Assembly (NCBI RefSeq): GCF_001898575.1
Contig: NZ_MKUD01000063.1
Coordinates: forward strand, 183,929-247,928
Direction of reading: 5' to 3'
Source: Spirosoma sp. 48-14
Lineage (GTDB): Bacteria > Bacteroidota > Bacteroidia > Cytophagales > Spirosomataceae
Length of the DNA stretch: 64,000 nt
Made by a program: the position numbers and the translations under genes. The notes below the pieces were generated by a model that saw nothing but the letters and a program-made list of their open reading frames with translations, was not told the origin of the DNA and made no database searches. The number at the start of each line of letters is the position of its first letter. Within the stretch, counting starts at the first letter, position 1. Shown piece after piece: positions 7,786 to 16,855 of this stretch.

Positions 7786-10390
7786 TTTTTTTAGATTAAA
7801 TCAGTTGACGTGTATTCGATGGTTCTATCAGCCACCGATTTTAATCGGTGGGTTGAGCGACGAGAATCTGAAACACGAACCGTTTCAACGGTTTAACACC
7901 CAGAAACCGTTGAAACGGTTACCCAAAACATTCGTTTTTTGTCTGGTCCCACAGCTAAAGCTATGGGCTACTAAAACGTTCTTATATACGCTGCTATTTA
8001 GTTGCTTTTTTACAGCCAATACATTCGCCCAATACCGCCTTACGGGTACGGTACGGGCCCGGCACGATAGCACTGTGGTGAAAGGCTGTACGATTTACCT
8101 GAACGACGGCAAGCGTAGCACGACTACCGATAGTCTAGGCCGATTTGCTTTTACCAATCTACCAACTGGCGAACACTTGTTGCAAACGACCAGCCCTGAC
8201 TTCAAAACTTGCCGGCAAACGGTAATCATCCCGAATCAGGATCAGCACATAACGATCCTGCTCGCCAGTCGGCAGGAGAATCTGACGGAGGTGACGGTTA
8301 CCGATAAGCAGTCGGATTTTGGCTTCACACGGATGCGCGGAGTCGAAAGCATGGGTATTTACGAAGGAAAGAAATCGGAAGTTATTTTGCCGGAACAACT
8401 GGTGGCTAATCTGGCGACCAACAATGCCCGTCAGATTTACGCCCGTGTGGCCGGACTGAATATCTGGGAAAACGAAGGTGCTGGATTACAGCTAAGCATA
8501 GGCGGTCGTGGCCTTGACCCCAACCGTAGTTCTAATTTCAACGTTCGACAGAATGGCTACGACATCAGCGCCGATGCATTAGGCTATCCTGAAAGTTACT
8601 ATACTCCCCCCATTGAAGCCGTTGGACGCATTCAGATTGTTCGCGGAGCGGCCTCGCTTCAGTATGGTACGCAGTTTGGCGGGTTGCTCAACTTTGTCAT
8701 GAAAAAGCCCGTAACCAACCGTAAACTGGAACTGACCGCCCGTCAAACCATTGGCTCCTTTGGGTTTTACAATGCGTTTACCAGCGCCAGCGGAACCGTA
8801 GGCAAGTTGAGTTACTATACCTTTTTCCAATACAAAAAAGGTGACGGCTGGCGACCCAATTCACACTTCACCAACTACACGGCCTACGCTGACCTTGATT
8901 ACCACGTTTCGGAGCATACAACAATTGGTTTCGACCTCACGCAGATGAGTTATCTGGCCCAGCAACCGGGTGGCCTGACCGATGCCATGTTTGCCGACGA
9001 TGCCCGCCAGAGCAACCGCGAACGCAATTGGTTTAAAGTCAACTGGACGATGCCTGCCCTGCATGTCGACCATACATTCAACACCAACAACGAAGTCAAT
9101 TTGCGGGTCTTTGGCCTGAATGCGTATCGGTACTCGCTGGGTTTCCGGCCCAACCGGGTCGCCAGCGTCGACGACAACAGCGAGCGCGACCTGATCAAAG
9201 GCGATTTCCAGAACTGGGGCGCCGAAGCCCGGTATTTAAAACGCTATTATCTGGGGAAACAACAGGCCGTTTTGCTGGTCGGGAGCCGCTACTATCACGG
9301 ATTCAACCATAGCGTACAAGGGCTGGGTAGTACCGGCAAAGATGCCGATTTTACCTTTATCAGCGATGCTCAGGCCATTACCTACGACTACCGTTTTCCG
9401 AACCGAAACGTATCGGCCTTTGCTGAGAACATCATCTATCTGGGCGAAAAGCTCTCGATCACGCCCGGCCTGCGCTACGAATACATCTATACTACGGCCG
9501 ATGGCTTTTACGGCACCACGATTCGTGATCTGGCGGGTAATATCATCAGCTCGGCCCGAACCAGCGAGTACCGAACCAATGGCCGACAGTTTGTATTGGG
9601 GGGGCTCGGCATCAGTTATAAACCAACAAGTCAGCTAGATATTTACGGCAACCTGTCGCAGAATTACCGTTCCATCACGTTCAGCGATATGCGCATTGCA
9701 AACCCATCGCAGGTGATCGACCCGAACTTGCAGGATGAGAAAGGCTATTCGCTCGACCTGGGTATCCGCAGTACCCAAACAACGCTGTACAATTTCGACA
9801 TCAGCACGTTCTACCTGAATTATAACAACCGCATCGGCGAAGTACAGTTCTACGACGAAAATCAGCGGGTGCTACGTCGGCGGGGCAACATCGGGCAGGC
9901 CGTCATTATGGGATTAGAGTCTTATGCCGAAGCAGACTTCCTGCGTCTGGCGAACCCGGCCAATGCCGATCTGAGTGGGGTTCTGTTTGCTAATGTAGCC
10001 TTGATTCATTCGGAATACAAAGCTAGTGAAGTGGCCGGAGTGGTAGGCAATCAGGTTGAATTTGTACCTAATGTGAACCTCAAAAGCGGGGTTCGACTGG
10101 GGTACAAAAACCTGAAAGCCTCCCTCCAGTACACCCACCTCTCCGACCAGTTCTCGGATGCCACCAACGCCCGTGAAGGGGGCGTGTCGGCCGTAATCGG
10201 CCTGATTCCGGCCTATACCATTATCGATGCCAGTCTGTCGTATCAATTCAGGAAATTTCGAGTGGAAGGTAGCCTGAATAACCTCGCCAACACCGTCTAC
10301 TTTACCCGACGGGCTACCGGTTATCCAGGCCCAGGTATTCTACCTTCCGACGGTCGCAGTGTTTATCTGACCGTGCAGGTGAAACTCTGA
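7763..10390 (+). CDS. TonB-dependent outer-membrane receptor, start codon uncertain
   Basis: From ATG 7763 the frame gives 875 residues; an alternative TTG is at 7853. A typical signal peptide (KTFLYTLLFSCFFTANTFAQ) begins only about 70 residues in, and no ATG precedes it directly. Where a start would be expected the frame reads GCT ACT AAA ACG. The 5' extension is encoded by REP-like palindromes (7832-7967). After the signal come a carboxypeptidase-regulatory-like domain, a plug (VEAVGRIQIVRGAASLQYGTQFGG) and a full barrel ending with aromatic/hydrophobic residues (TVQVKL). By context an iron-complex (Fe3+-citrate type) receptor. Its 3' end overlaps the convergent SulP gene by 51 bp. Confidence 0.85.
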   Translation: MIRFTVFSFFRLNQLTCIRWFYQPPILIGGLSDENLKHEPFQRFNTQKPLKRLPKTFVFCLVPQLKLWATKTFLYTLLFSCFFTANTFAQYRLTGTVRARHDSTVVKGCTIYLNDGKRSTTTDSLGRFAFTNLPTGEHLLQTTSPDFKTCRQTVIIPNQDQHITILLASRQENLTEVTVTDKQSDFGFTRMRGVESMGIYEGKKSEVILPEQLVANLATNNARQIYARVAGLNIWENEGAGLQLSIGGRGLDPNRSSNFNVRQNGYDISADALGYPESYYTPPIEAVGRIQIVRGAASLQYGTQFGGLLNFVMKKPVTNRKLELTARQTIGSFGFYNAFTSASGTVGKLSYYTFFQYKKGDGWRPNSHFTNYTAYADLDYHVSEHTTIGFDLTQMSYLAQQPGGLTDAMFADDARQSNRERNWFKVNWTMPALHVDHTFNTNNEVNLRVFGLNAYRYSLGFRPNRVASVDDNSERDLIKGDFQNWGAEARYLKRYYLGKQQAVLLVGSRYYHGFNHSVQGLGSTGKDADFTFISDAQAITYDYRFPNRNVSAFAENIIYLGEKLSITPGLRYEYIYTTADGFYGTTIRDLAGNIISSARTSEYRTNGRQFVLGGLGISYKPTSQLDIYGNLSQNYRSITFSDMRIANPSQVIDPNLQDEKGYSLDLGIRSTQTTLYNFDISTFYLNYNNRIGEVQFYDENQRVLRRRGNIGQAVIMGLESYAEADFLRLANPANADLSGVLFANVALIHSEYKASEVAGVVGNQVEFVPNVNLKSGVRLGYKNLKASLQYTHLSDQFSDATNAREGGVSAVIGLIPAYTIIDASLSYQFRKFRVEGSLNNLANTVYFTRRATGYPGPGILPSDGRSVYLTVQVKL
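7832..7967. repeat. Stack of REP-like palindromes
   Basis: There are three neighbouring palindromic units. First, CCACCGATT-TT-AATCGGTGG (7832-7851). Second, a perfect 17-bp inverted pair, arms at 7878-7894 and 7904-7920, each arm itself the palindrome AACCGTT-TC-AACGGTT or its reverse complement. Third, CCCACAGCT-AA-AGCTATGGG (7948-7967, one mismatch). The density of short self-complementary units resembles REP/BIME-type elements. I saw no other copies in this window and no REP transposase. Confidence 0.6.
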
Positions 10391-11992
10391 GTCGTTACGC
10401 GTAGGTTGCCCCACATTGCCCGTATTGAAAACGGCAGGCAAATCGGCATTGGGGCTGGGCCGGAAAATGAGCCGGATATTCCGTTGTTTGGCGCCGATCC
10501 CGAAATTCTGAATGGCCGTGACCACATCGCTGTCGATAAAGGATGACTGGCTACCGTCGATTTCAATAATCGCGTTGTCGGGTATGCTTTTCAGCAGTTT
10601 CATCAACTTGGCTTTACTCAGAAACGACACATAATCGCCCAGGCTGACGTGAATTCGTTTGATGTCGCTATCCCACTCGGTCCGAACCTGGTGCGTGTTT
10701 CGGTAATGATCGCGCAGGATGAAGAATACCCCCGTCACCAAGCCAATGCCAATACCCGTCAGGAGGTCGGTCAGTACAACGGCTAACACCGTAACGCAGA
10801 AGGGGATAAACTTGGCAGGGCCCTCGGCGAACGTAGCTTTGAAAATATCGACCCGCGCCAGTTTATAACCCGTTACCAGCAGAATTGACGCCAGACTCGC
10901 CCAGGGAATTTTATTGAGCACCGATGGCAGCGTGACGACACAGACCAGCAGCAACGATCCGTGTAGTAAAGCCGCTAATTTGGTCCGGGCACCTGCGTTG
11001 ATACTCACCGAACTCCGAACAATAACCGATGTCAGTGGAATACCGCCAATCAAGCCACTAATCACGTTTCCGATGCCCTGCGCTTTCAGTTCGTGGTTGG
11101 CAGGGGTTTTGCGTTTCAGTGGGTCGAGTTCATCGCAGGCTTCAACAGCCAGCAACGCTTCCAGACTGGCAACCAATGCAATAGCGATGGCTGATGAATA
11201 CACCAGCGGGTTGTTCCACTGCGAAAAATCGGGAAAGGTAAATAGCTTAAAAAAGGCGTCCACGCTGTCGGGAACGGGCAATTGCACCACATGATTGCCC
11301 GACAATGCCCATTGTGGAGCCATGAGTTTCATGAGTTCGTTCGTCAGAATCCCAAATACGACGACGATCAATGCTGCGGGCACATTTTTGGCAAACGCCT
11401 GTTTTTTAAACGCTGGGCGTTCCCATACGTAAAATACGGTGAGCGAAACAATCGTGATCAGAATGGCGGTCAGGCTAAACTGACTCATGGCCATACGAAA
11501 TTGCTCGTTCAGGTCAAACCCGTTGGGCTGAAAGAGCACCAGCCCTTCAGCCGCGTCGGCATCGTATCCAACCAGGTGCGGAAGCTGCTTGATGATCAGC
11601 ATGATACCGATACCGGCCAGCATCCCTTTGATAACCGACGAAGGAAAAAAGTTGCTGACGTTACCAGCCCTGGCAAATCCAAATCCGATCTGAAACAGTC
11701 CGGCGATGCACAACGCCAGCAGAAACGCCGGAAATGACCCCAATGCTTCTATGGCACTCAAGGTCACAACGATCAGACCCGCTTCGGGACCCGAAATACT
11801 CAGCGCCGACCGACTAAAAATCCCGACGATAAGGCCACCCACGATACCAGCAATGATTCCGGCAAAAAGAGGAGCGCCGGAGGCCAGCGCGATCCCCAGG
11901 CATAGCGGCACGGCTACCAGAAACGAAATGGCTCCGCCCCGAATATCGCCCAGTTGGCTTTTAGATTCTATTGATTGATTAACGTTGAGCAT
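10340..11992 (-). CDS. SulP-family inorganic anion transporter with C-terminal STAS domain
   Basis: 550 residues. The first 400 form the SulP/SLC26 membrane domain, with an N-terminal LVAVPLCLGIALASGAPLFAG and the conserved SISGPEAGL. The last 110 are a STAS domain (IIEIDGSQSSFIDSDVVTAI, around 470-490). SulP proteins move sulfate, bicarbonate or similar anions. No carbonic anhydrase or sulfate-reduction gene is nearby, so the substrate stays open. The last 51 bp overlap the 3' end of the convergent TonB receptor gene. Confidence 0.92.
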   Translation of the reverse strand: MLNVNQSIESKSQLGDIRGGAISFLVAVPLCLGIALASGAPLFAGIIAGIVGGLIVGIFSRSALSISGPEAGLIVVTLSAIEALGSFPAFLLALCIAGLFQIGFGFARAGNVSNFFPSSVIKGMLAGIGIMLIIKQLPHLVGYDADAAEGLVLFQPNGFDLNEQFRMAMSQFSLTAILITIVSLTVFYVWERPAFKKQAFAKNVPAALIVVVFGILTNELMKLMAPQWALSGNHVVQLPVPDSVDAFFKLFTFPDFSQWNNPLVYSSAIAIALVASLEALLAVEACDELDPLKRKTPANHELKAQGIGNVISGLIGGIPLTSVIVRSSVSINAGARTKLAALLHGSLLLVCVVTLPSVLNKIPWASLASILLVTGYKLARVDIFKATFAEGPAKFIPFCVTVLAVVLTDLLTGIGIGLVTGVFFILRDHYRNTHQVRTEWDSDIKRIHVSLGDYVSFLSKAKLMKLLKSIPDNAIIEIDGSQSSFIDSDVVTAIQNFGIGAKQRNIRLIFRPSPNADLPAVFNTGNVGQPTRNDSEFHLHGQINTATVGR

Positions 11993-12102
11993 AACTATAA
12001 GTCTGGTTGTATACGAAAAAATAGTGCCTGCCCTAAACAGTTAGCTCCGTACGAGGCATTTCAGAGCAACCGTTTAAGGCAGGACTTCGGCGTACCGACC
12101 GC

Positions 12103-12420
12103 TTACAACTCGCGGGCGGTCGATACAGTTGGAGGACCGACAGACTGCCGGGTCGACAGTTTTTGTCCGGTTGAGGTTTCTAGTTGCTGAAGGCGTTGCT
12201 CCAGCCGGACGGTTTCTTTATAAAGAGAGTCAGCCCGCTGGCTTTCTATTTCATACTGCGACCGATACTCGTTGGTAATCAATCGCTTCTGCCGATTATC
12301 GACATACATATTGTAGGCGATACAGGCTACGATGAACCCCCAGACGGTTATCCAGTTGATGTATTTACCGGAAGTTCTCCCTTTGACGTTTTTGTTGTCC
12401 ATAGTTTGAAAACCGTTCAT
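12103..12420 (-). CDS. Small single-span membrane protein with coiled coil
   Basis: 105 residues. One transmembrane helix around residues 21-42 (INWITVWGFIVACIAYNMYV), then a charged helical stretch with heptad-like spacing (YEIESQRADSLYKETVRLEQ, around 58-77), then a Ser/Thr-rich tail. I recognise no family. A -7-like GAACTTTG (12446-12453, minus strand, one mismatch) 25 nt upstream supports the ATG at 12420, though ATG 12402 is possible. It is upstream of the SulP gene on the same strand (110-nt gap). Confidence 0.6.
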   Translation of the reverse strand: MNGFQTMDNKNVKGRTSGKYINWITVWGFIVACIAYNMYVDNRQKRLITNEYRSQYEIESQRADSLYKETVRLEQRLQQLETSTGQKLSTRQSVGPPTVSTAREL

Positions 12421-12530
12421 AGATCGTACGAAACGTTTCTGACAACAAAGTTCTCTTAACTAACCTAACCGTTCATTAAGGGTCAGTTAGAAGTTCATAA
12501 GAGGGCTGTTAGAAGTTGATTAGAAATCGA

Positions 12531-13898
12531 TTAGAGCGACTTGGGTAACCGAACGGTAAAGGTGGTGCCCTGCTCAGGTTGGGAAACCACATCGATCTGG
12601 CCATAGTGGAGTTGAATGATCCGGTACGTTAGGGGTAAGCCGACCCCGTGTCCATGAATCCGTTTGACGTTCTGGGCCCGGAAAAACGGCTCGTAAATCT
12701 GTTTCAGATCGACCTCCGAAATGCCAATGCCCTCGTCCGCAAACCGGATCGTTACCCAGCGATTGTTGGCGCCTAACGTAACCTTTACCTGCTTTTTCTC
12801 CGAAAACTTACAGCCATTCTCCATCAGGTTGAAAAAGGCCGAGTAGAGCAGCGATTTGTTACCGGCGATGGTCAGTGAGGGTTGAATCGCTTCCACTTCG
12901 CCATCAAACGAGAACACGACCGAGTACTCTTCCTGATGGTTCATGAGCATCTGAGCGGCCTGGTAAATAACCTCATCGACGGCTACCTCGCTGAATTTCA
13001 AGGGCGTGGCCCCCAGACTCACCAGCGTCAGGTTGAGCAGATTATTGGTGAGTTTGTTCATCCGCTGAATCACATCCAGAGCCGCCCGCCATTTGGCTTC
13101 GTGTTCCTCAACGGTGCGCCGTTTCATAAGCGTCACTTCGATCTGGCCGGTAATGATGGTCAGTGGTGTACGTAACTCGTGCGATGCATTGGCCACAAAG
13201 TTGCGCTGTACTTCAAACGCTTCCTGCACCCGGTCGAGCATCAGGTTGAAGGTACGCGCCAGTTGGGCCAGTTCGTCCTGATCGTTACCCGCCGTTAGCC
13301 GACGGTTCAGGTTCGATGCCGTAATCTGATCGACCTCCTGAATAACTCTGGAAATGGGCCGTAGCGAACGCCCGGCATACGCCCAGCCTACCATACCGAC
13401 TAAGGCCAGGCTACAGACCAGCCCAACCGCCATAATGGTGCTCAGGTGTCCCATTTCTTCAATGCCATATTGGTCGTAGGCCGACGCAACCAATACATAT
13501 TCCTGCCGATTGTGCAGGTACGTAAACCCGACAATCTCAACTTTATTTTGCCGTAAGAAAATCTCTTTTTTCTGCCGGATACGGGCTACTATGTCGGTTC
13601 CGACAATAGCGCGTGACTGCGTTGCATACACGAGTCGCCCCTGCTGATCGTATACATTTATCTGCTCCTGGGGCAGAGCCGTCAGGTTATTCCGCTCGAT
13701 AATCCGCAGTAAGCGTGTGTTGATTTCTTCTTCGTCCAGCAACAGTCGGGCGGTCGTTTTGGCCTTATCGCTCAACCGGAGGTAAAAATCCCGTTGCCGG
13801 AAGTATTCGGCGGTGGCATACACCACAAACGAAAACAGGAGCAGTATGGCCGCAACGACCCCCACAAACGTGAACGAAAGGCGCGTGCGTATTCTCAT
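12531..13898 (-). CDS. Sensor histidine kinase (HAMP, HisKA, HATPase)
   Basis: 455 residues. TM helix 10-30, periplasmic sensor about 31-152, TM helix about 153-175, HAMP about 176-230, then the HisKA H-box NASHELRTPL with His240 and the HATPase domain with N-box (NLMENGCKFSE), G1 (FADEGIGI) and G2 (HGHGVGLPL). It is of the CusS/ArlS type that pairs with OmpR regulators. It lies 3 nt after the stop of the response regulator gene, so the two are co-transcribed. The stimulus is unknown. Confidence 0.93.
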   Translation of the reverse strand: MRIRTRLSFTFVGVVAAILLLFSFVVYATAEYFRQRDFYLRLSDKAKTTARLLLDEEEINTRLLRIIERNNLTALPQEQINVYDQQGRLVYATQSRAIVGTDIVARIRQKKEIFLRQNKVEIVGFTYLHNRQEYVLVASAYDQYGIEEMGHLSTIMAVGLVCSLALVGMVGWAYAGRSLRPISRVIQEVDQITASNLNRRLTAGNDQDELAQLARTFNLMLDRVQEAFEVQRNFVANASHELRTPLTIITGQIEVTLMKRRTVEEHEAKWRAALDVIQRMNKLTNNLLNLTLVSLGATPLKFSEVAVDEVIYQAAQMLMNHQEEYSVVFSFDGEVEAIQPSLTIAGNKSLLYSAFFNLMENGCKFSEKKQVKVTLGANNRWVTIRFADEGIGISEVDLKQIYEPFFRAQNVKRIHGHGVGLPLTYRIIQLHYGQIDVVSQPEQGTTFTVRLPKSL

Positions 13899-13901
13899 GA
13901 T

Positions 13902-14585
13902 TTACTCGTCAGAAGCCTGCATAATGTAGCCGATACCGCTAATGGTATGAATCAGCTTGAGCGGAAAATCCTTGTCGATCTTTTTACGCAGGTAATTGAC
14001 GTACACATCAACCACATTGGTACCCGTATCAAACGAAAGGTCCCATACGTGCTCCATGATATCCTGCCGGGTAAGTGCCCGATCCTGATTTTTCATAAAG
14101 AATTCAAGCAGAGCCAGTTCGCGGGCCGTCAGAAGAATTTTCTGGGCGCCCCGCTTTACCGCTTTACTCTGTAAATTGAATTCAAGATCAGCAATTTTAA
14201 GCACCGTTGGCTCCTGAACAGCCACGCCGTTTCGACGGTTCAACGCCCGTAATCGAGCCACAAGCTCCCGAAATTCAAAGGGTTTTACCAGGTAGTCGTC
14301 GGCCCCGGCATCAAAACCTGTCAGTTTATTTTCGGTACTGCCAAAGGCAGTCAGCATCAGAATGGGCAGGGTTTCGAACTTGTTCCGAATCATGCGGCAG
14401 AGGTCATATCCGCTGATAACGGGCAGGTTCACATCCAGAATAACCGTATCGTATTCGTGTTCGGCAAGTTGCTGGTTAGCCTCCATCGCATTGCCCGCAA
14501 TATCGGCGGTGAAGTCGTACTCTTCCAGCCCATTCTTGATTAGCGACGCAACCTCCCATTCATCTTCTACGATCAAAATTCGCAT
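13902..14585 (-). CDS. OmpR-family response regulator
   Basis: 227 residues from ATG 14585, chosen because MRILIVEDEWEVA starts a canonical receiver and the start is preceded by GGAGGG with a 4-nt gap. The longer frame to 14705 adds 40 unconserved residues. Phosphoacceptor Asp51 (VILDVNLP), conserved Thr in LMLTAF, Lys in LVKPFE. The C-terminal winged helix has LTARELALLEFF and NVVDVYVNYLRKKID. Partner of the kinase downstream. Confidence 0.93.
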   Translation of the reverse strand: MRILIVEDEWEVASLIKNGLEEYDFTADIAGNAMEANQQLAEHEYDTVILDVNLPVISGYDLCRMIRNKFETLPILMLTAFGSTENKLTGFDAGADDYLVKPFEFRELVARLRALNRRNGVAVQEPTVLKIADLEFNLQSKAVKRGAQKILLTARELALLEFFMKNQDRALTRQDIMEHVWDLSFDTGTNVVDVYVNYLRKKIDKDFPLKLIHTISGIGYIMQASDE

Positions 14586-15046
14586 AATGCCCTCCGATAG
14601 CGACTCACCTGGTCGCAGCGAAATTACGTGTTTTTGCTTAGACCTGTCCCATCTACACGTTACCCTTGTAATCCCAGTGATCGTTGATGACAACGCACCG
14701 AGCATTTTTACAAGGTCTCAGTATTCAAGGCTGGGCTGTATCGACCAAACCAAAACGCTTATCAACTCCGATGGTTCGTTTTTATCAAGATGTTCGTGCA
14801 GCCCTTCGGCCAGTTTCATAGCAAACAGGTTATTTTGGTGTAGAATACCCTCCGGCAACAACAGTTTATCAAAACAACCTCGACATCAAAAAATAACTCA
14901 CAATCAACAACTTACACAAACACACATATAAACCAAGAAACCGCAAACGGGTCCATTTCCTTATTTACCTCATCATCGAAAGACAATTCCTGGTACAAAC
15001 AGTTTCGGTTTTATACGTCTTTGACTTATCCAGATGTATTCAACGT
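14586..15046. other. 461-bp intergenic region, one doubtful small ORF
   Basis: The region is AT-rich towards its right end and contains the divergent promoters of the response regulator and of the gene at 15047. On the minus strand there is an open stretch from a TGA near 14880 to the stop at 14718. Its only ATG (14819) would encode 33 residues, MKLAEGLHEHLDKNEPSELI and on. It could be a gene remnant or chance; nothing else is seen. Confidence 0.3.
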
Positions 15047-15445
15047 ATGAAAAAAATACTGATTAGTTCGACTTTACTTTTGTGCGTTGGCCTGATGAGT
15101 GCCCGAGCGCAATCGGCCAACACCGAAACCAACGCTGGGAAACAAGGCTCAACCACAACCAGCAACGCAAAAAATGCCAACAATGGCCAATTGACAGGGA
15201 AAGGGGTTCCTTACAACAAGGAAGCACAGCAGACGGGCAAATCCGCTACCCAAAAATCAAACCGTCCTATTCCTGAATCATCCATCAGTACAGAATCCGA
15301 TAGAAGCTTACAGGACGCCGGTAAAATGTCGGTTGGGAGCCACAATCCCCGCCGGGACAACGAAACCCAGTTTGACAAAAAGAGAGGCAACCGAATCCTT
15401 CCCCGAACGGGCAGTAAGACCGATAGTAGCCAGCATCGCCGATAG
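15047..15445 (+). CDS. Small secreted low-complexity protein
   Basis: 132 residues. A clear signal peptide (MKKILISSTLLLCVGLMSARAQ) is followed by a mature part rich in Asn, Gln, Ser, Thr and Lys with no hydrophobic core, so probably disordered. The end is basic (FDKKRGNRILPRTGS). No family recognised. It is a single gene, with a hairpin terminator 30 bp downstream. Confidence 0.65.
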   Translation: MKKILISSTLLLCVGLMSARAQSANTETNAGKQGSTTTSNAKNANNGQLTGKGVPYNKEAQQTGKSATQKSNRPIPESSISTESDRSLQDAGKMSVGSHNPRRDNETQFDKKRGNRILPRTGSKTDSSQHRR

Positions 15446-15474
15446 TAGAATAGATAGTTGTAGGAAATTACTTT

Positions 15475-15497
15475 GTACGACCCCGTTGGGGTCGTAC
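15475..15497. terminator. GC-rich hairpin between convergent genes
   Basis: GTACGACCCC (15475-15484) pairs perfectly with GGGGTCGTAC (15488-15497) around GTT. It lies between convergent genes and could terminate both. The compact GC palindrome could equally be a REP-like unit. The following T tract is weak (GTTTA). Confidence 0.6.
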
Positions 15498-15524
15498 GTT
15501 TATGCGACACATTAGCCAAAAACA

Positions 15525-16736
15525 TTACAACGTATCCAGCAGCCGAACAACGATCACAGCATTCTGTTTGTCTTTGCTTTGCTCATAGGCAACCAGCGTT
15601 CCTTTATCCGTCGACAGTACCGCCGGATACATTCCGTCGACAGTTTCGGGAGTCAGGTAAGTTGTGGGACTGACTTGTTGACCAGTCATCGTGCGCATCC
15701 CGATACGCTGCACAAACGACCCCATTTCGCCGGATCCATCTTTCGAAACCGACTCATCCCAAACCCATACTAACCGTCCGTTGGCAGCCGAAACCTGCGG
15801 ATGTTTGGCCCGGTTTGTCGACACACTCGACACCAGTTTTTCGGAACCTAATCTAGCCAATCGCAAGCCAGCCGATTCTTCTTTGCCCGAAAACCAGGTT
15901 ACCAGCAGATCATTGCCCACCTGTGCCACTACCGGCCCCGCGTGTGGGCAGGCCGCTACCTGCCAGTTATCAGCAAAAACAACCTGCGGTTTACTGAATG
16001 TTTTACCACCATCGGCCGACACTGCCGTACTCATATCACGAGCAGCAGGAGTACTTTTCTGAGTTGGTATCATATCCCGGTAGGTCAGGTGAATTCGTTT
16101 CTGACTATCGACAAACACGTTGGTGCGGCAGCATTGGCAGGCATTTTCATCGACCAGTACCGCCGGGCCAAATCCTTTTCCAGGAGTTGTCTGGGCAAAT
16201 ACGACCGGACGGCCTTCCTGTCCGGGCAATTTTTCATCGAGCCAGACCGCGCCAATTTCGCCATTCGGCAAGCGGGTAATATCGGCAAACGAGTGGCTCT
16301 TGCCGGGAGTTGCATCCTGATGCACAGGCTGGGCATCCGTCCAGGTTTTGCCACCGTCGGTCGAAAGCGTATACAGCAGGTCGCCCGCAAAACGAGACGC
16401 TGCGGTAGGTCTGGGCACTTCAAAAACCGCCAGCATAGTACCATCGGTTTTTACCGCTAGTTTGGGCATACCCTCGGCATGGACCGACAGTCCGGCGGGG
16501 GCTTTTACCCGAACTTTTTCCCCAAACGTTTGTCCACCGTCGGTTGAGAGAGAGAAGTAAAACGCAGCTTCTTTTTCGTTGAGTTTTTCAACCCAACTCA
16601 ATAAGGGATTTCCGTAGGCATCGGTGGTCAGGCGCGGTACGGCTCCGGCAAACTGCGGGTCTGAGATAGCGGTTTCTTTACCCGGTTTTTCGGCCATTAG
16701 ACCGATCAGAAGAAATAAGGTTAACAGGCTTTTCAT
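15525..16736 (-). CDS. Secreted BNR-repeat (sialidase-fold) protein with CQCC motif
   Basis: 403 residues with an N-terminal signal (MKSLLTLFLLIGLMA). Three Asp-boxes fit a sialidase-type propeller: STDGGQTF (about 64-71), STDGGKTW (125-132), SADGGKTF (240-247). It also has CQCC (Cys200, Cys202, Cys203) and CPHAG (Cys263, His265), unusual for a glycosidase and suggestive of metal binding or disulfides. I do not see the sialidase Arg triad with confidence. It is the last gene of the operon with a TonB receptor and a Cys-rich small protein, so a metal-related role is at least as likely as sialidase activity. Confidence 0.72.
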   Translation of the reverse strand: MKSLLTLFLLIGLMAEKPGKETAISDPQFAGAVPRLTTDAYGNPLLSWVEKLNEKEAAFYFSLSTDGGQTFGEKVRVKAPAGLSVHAEGMPKLAVKTDGTMLAVFEVPRPTAASRFAGDLLYTLSTDGGKTWTDAQPVHQDATPGKSHSFADITRLPNGEIGAVWLDEKLPGQEGRPVVFAQTTPGKGFGPAVLVDENACQCCRTNVFVDSQKRIHLTYRDMIPTQKSTPAARDMSTAVSADGGKTFSKPQVVFADNWQVAACPHAGPVVAQVGNDLLVTWFSGKEESAGLRLARLGSEKLVSSVSTNRAKHPQVSAANGRLVWVWDESVSKDGSGEMGSFVQRIGMRTMTGQQVSPTTYLTPETVDGMYPAVLSTDKGTLVAYEQSKDKQNAVIVVRLLDTL

Positions 16737-16770
16737 AAGTCATTTTCGTTATTCGTCATACACAATCATT

Positions 16771-16848
16771 TTTCGACAGGATTGACAGGATAAAGCATGA
16801 TTCGTATCGCAAAAATTTATCCTGTCAATTCTGTCAATCCTGTCGAAA
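16771..16848. repeat. Long inverted repeat between BNR and TonB-receptor genes
   Basis: The 18-bp arm at 16771-16788 (TTTCGACAGGATTGACAG) pairs perfectly with 16831-16848. The right side carries an extra repeat of CTGTCAAT, so alternative pairings are possible. On the plus strand it is followed by CCTTTTTTT. It lies in the 119-bp gap inside the minus-strand operon. Confidence 0.6.
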
Positions 16849-16855
16849 CCTTTTT

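Noticed and set aside
15047..15445. Repeat-containing toxin or RiPP precursor
   Set aside because: Low-complexity secreted protein without processing motif, and no modifying enzymes adjacent.
15525..16736. Confident sialidase annotation
   Set aside because: Asp-boxes are present, but the catalytic Arg triad was not identified and the cysteine motifs and neighbours point elsewhere.
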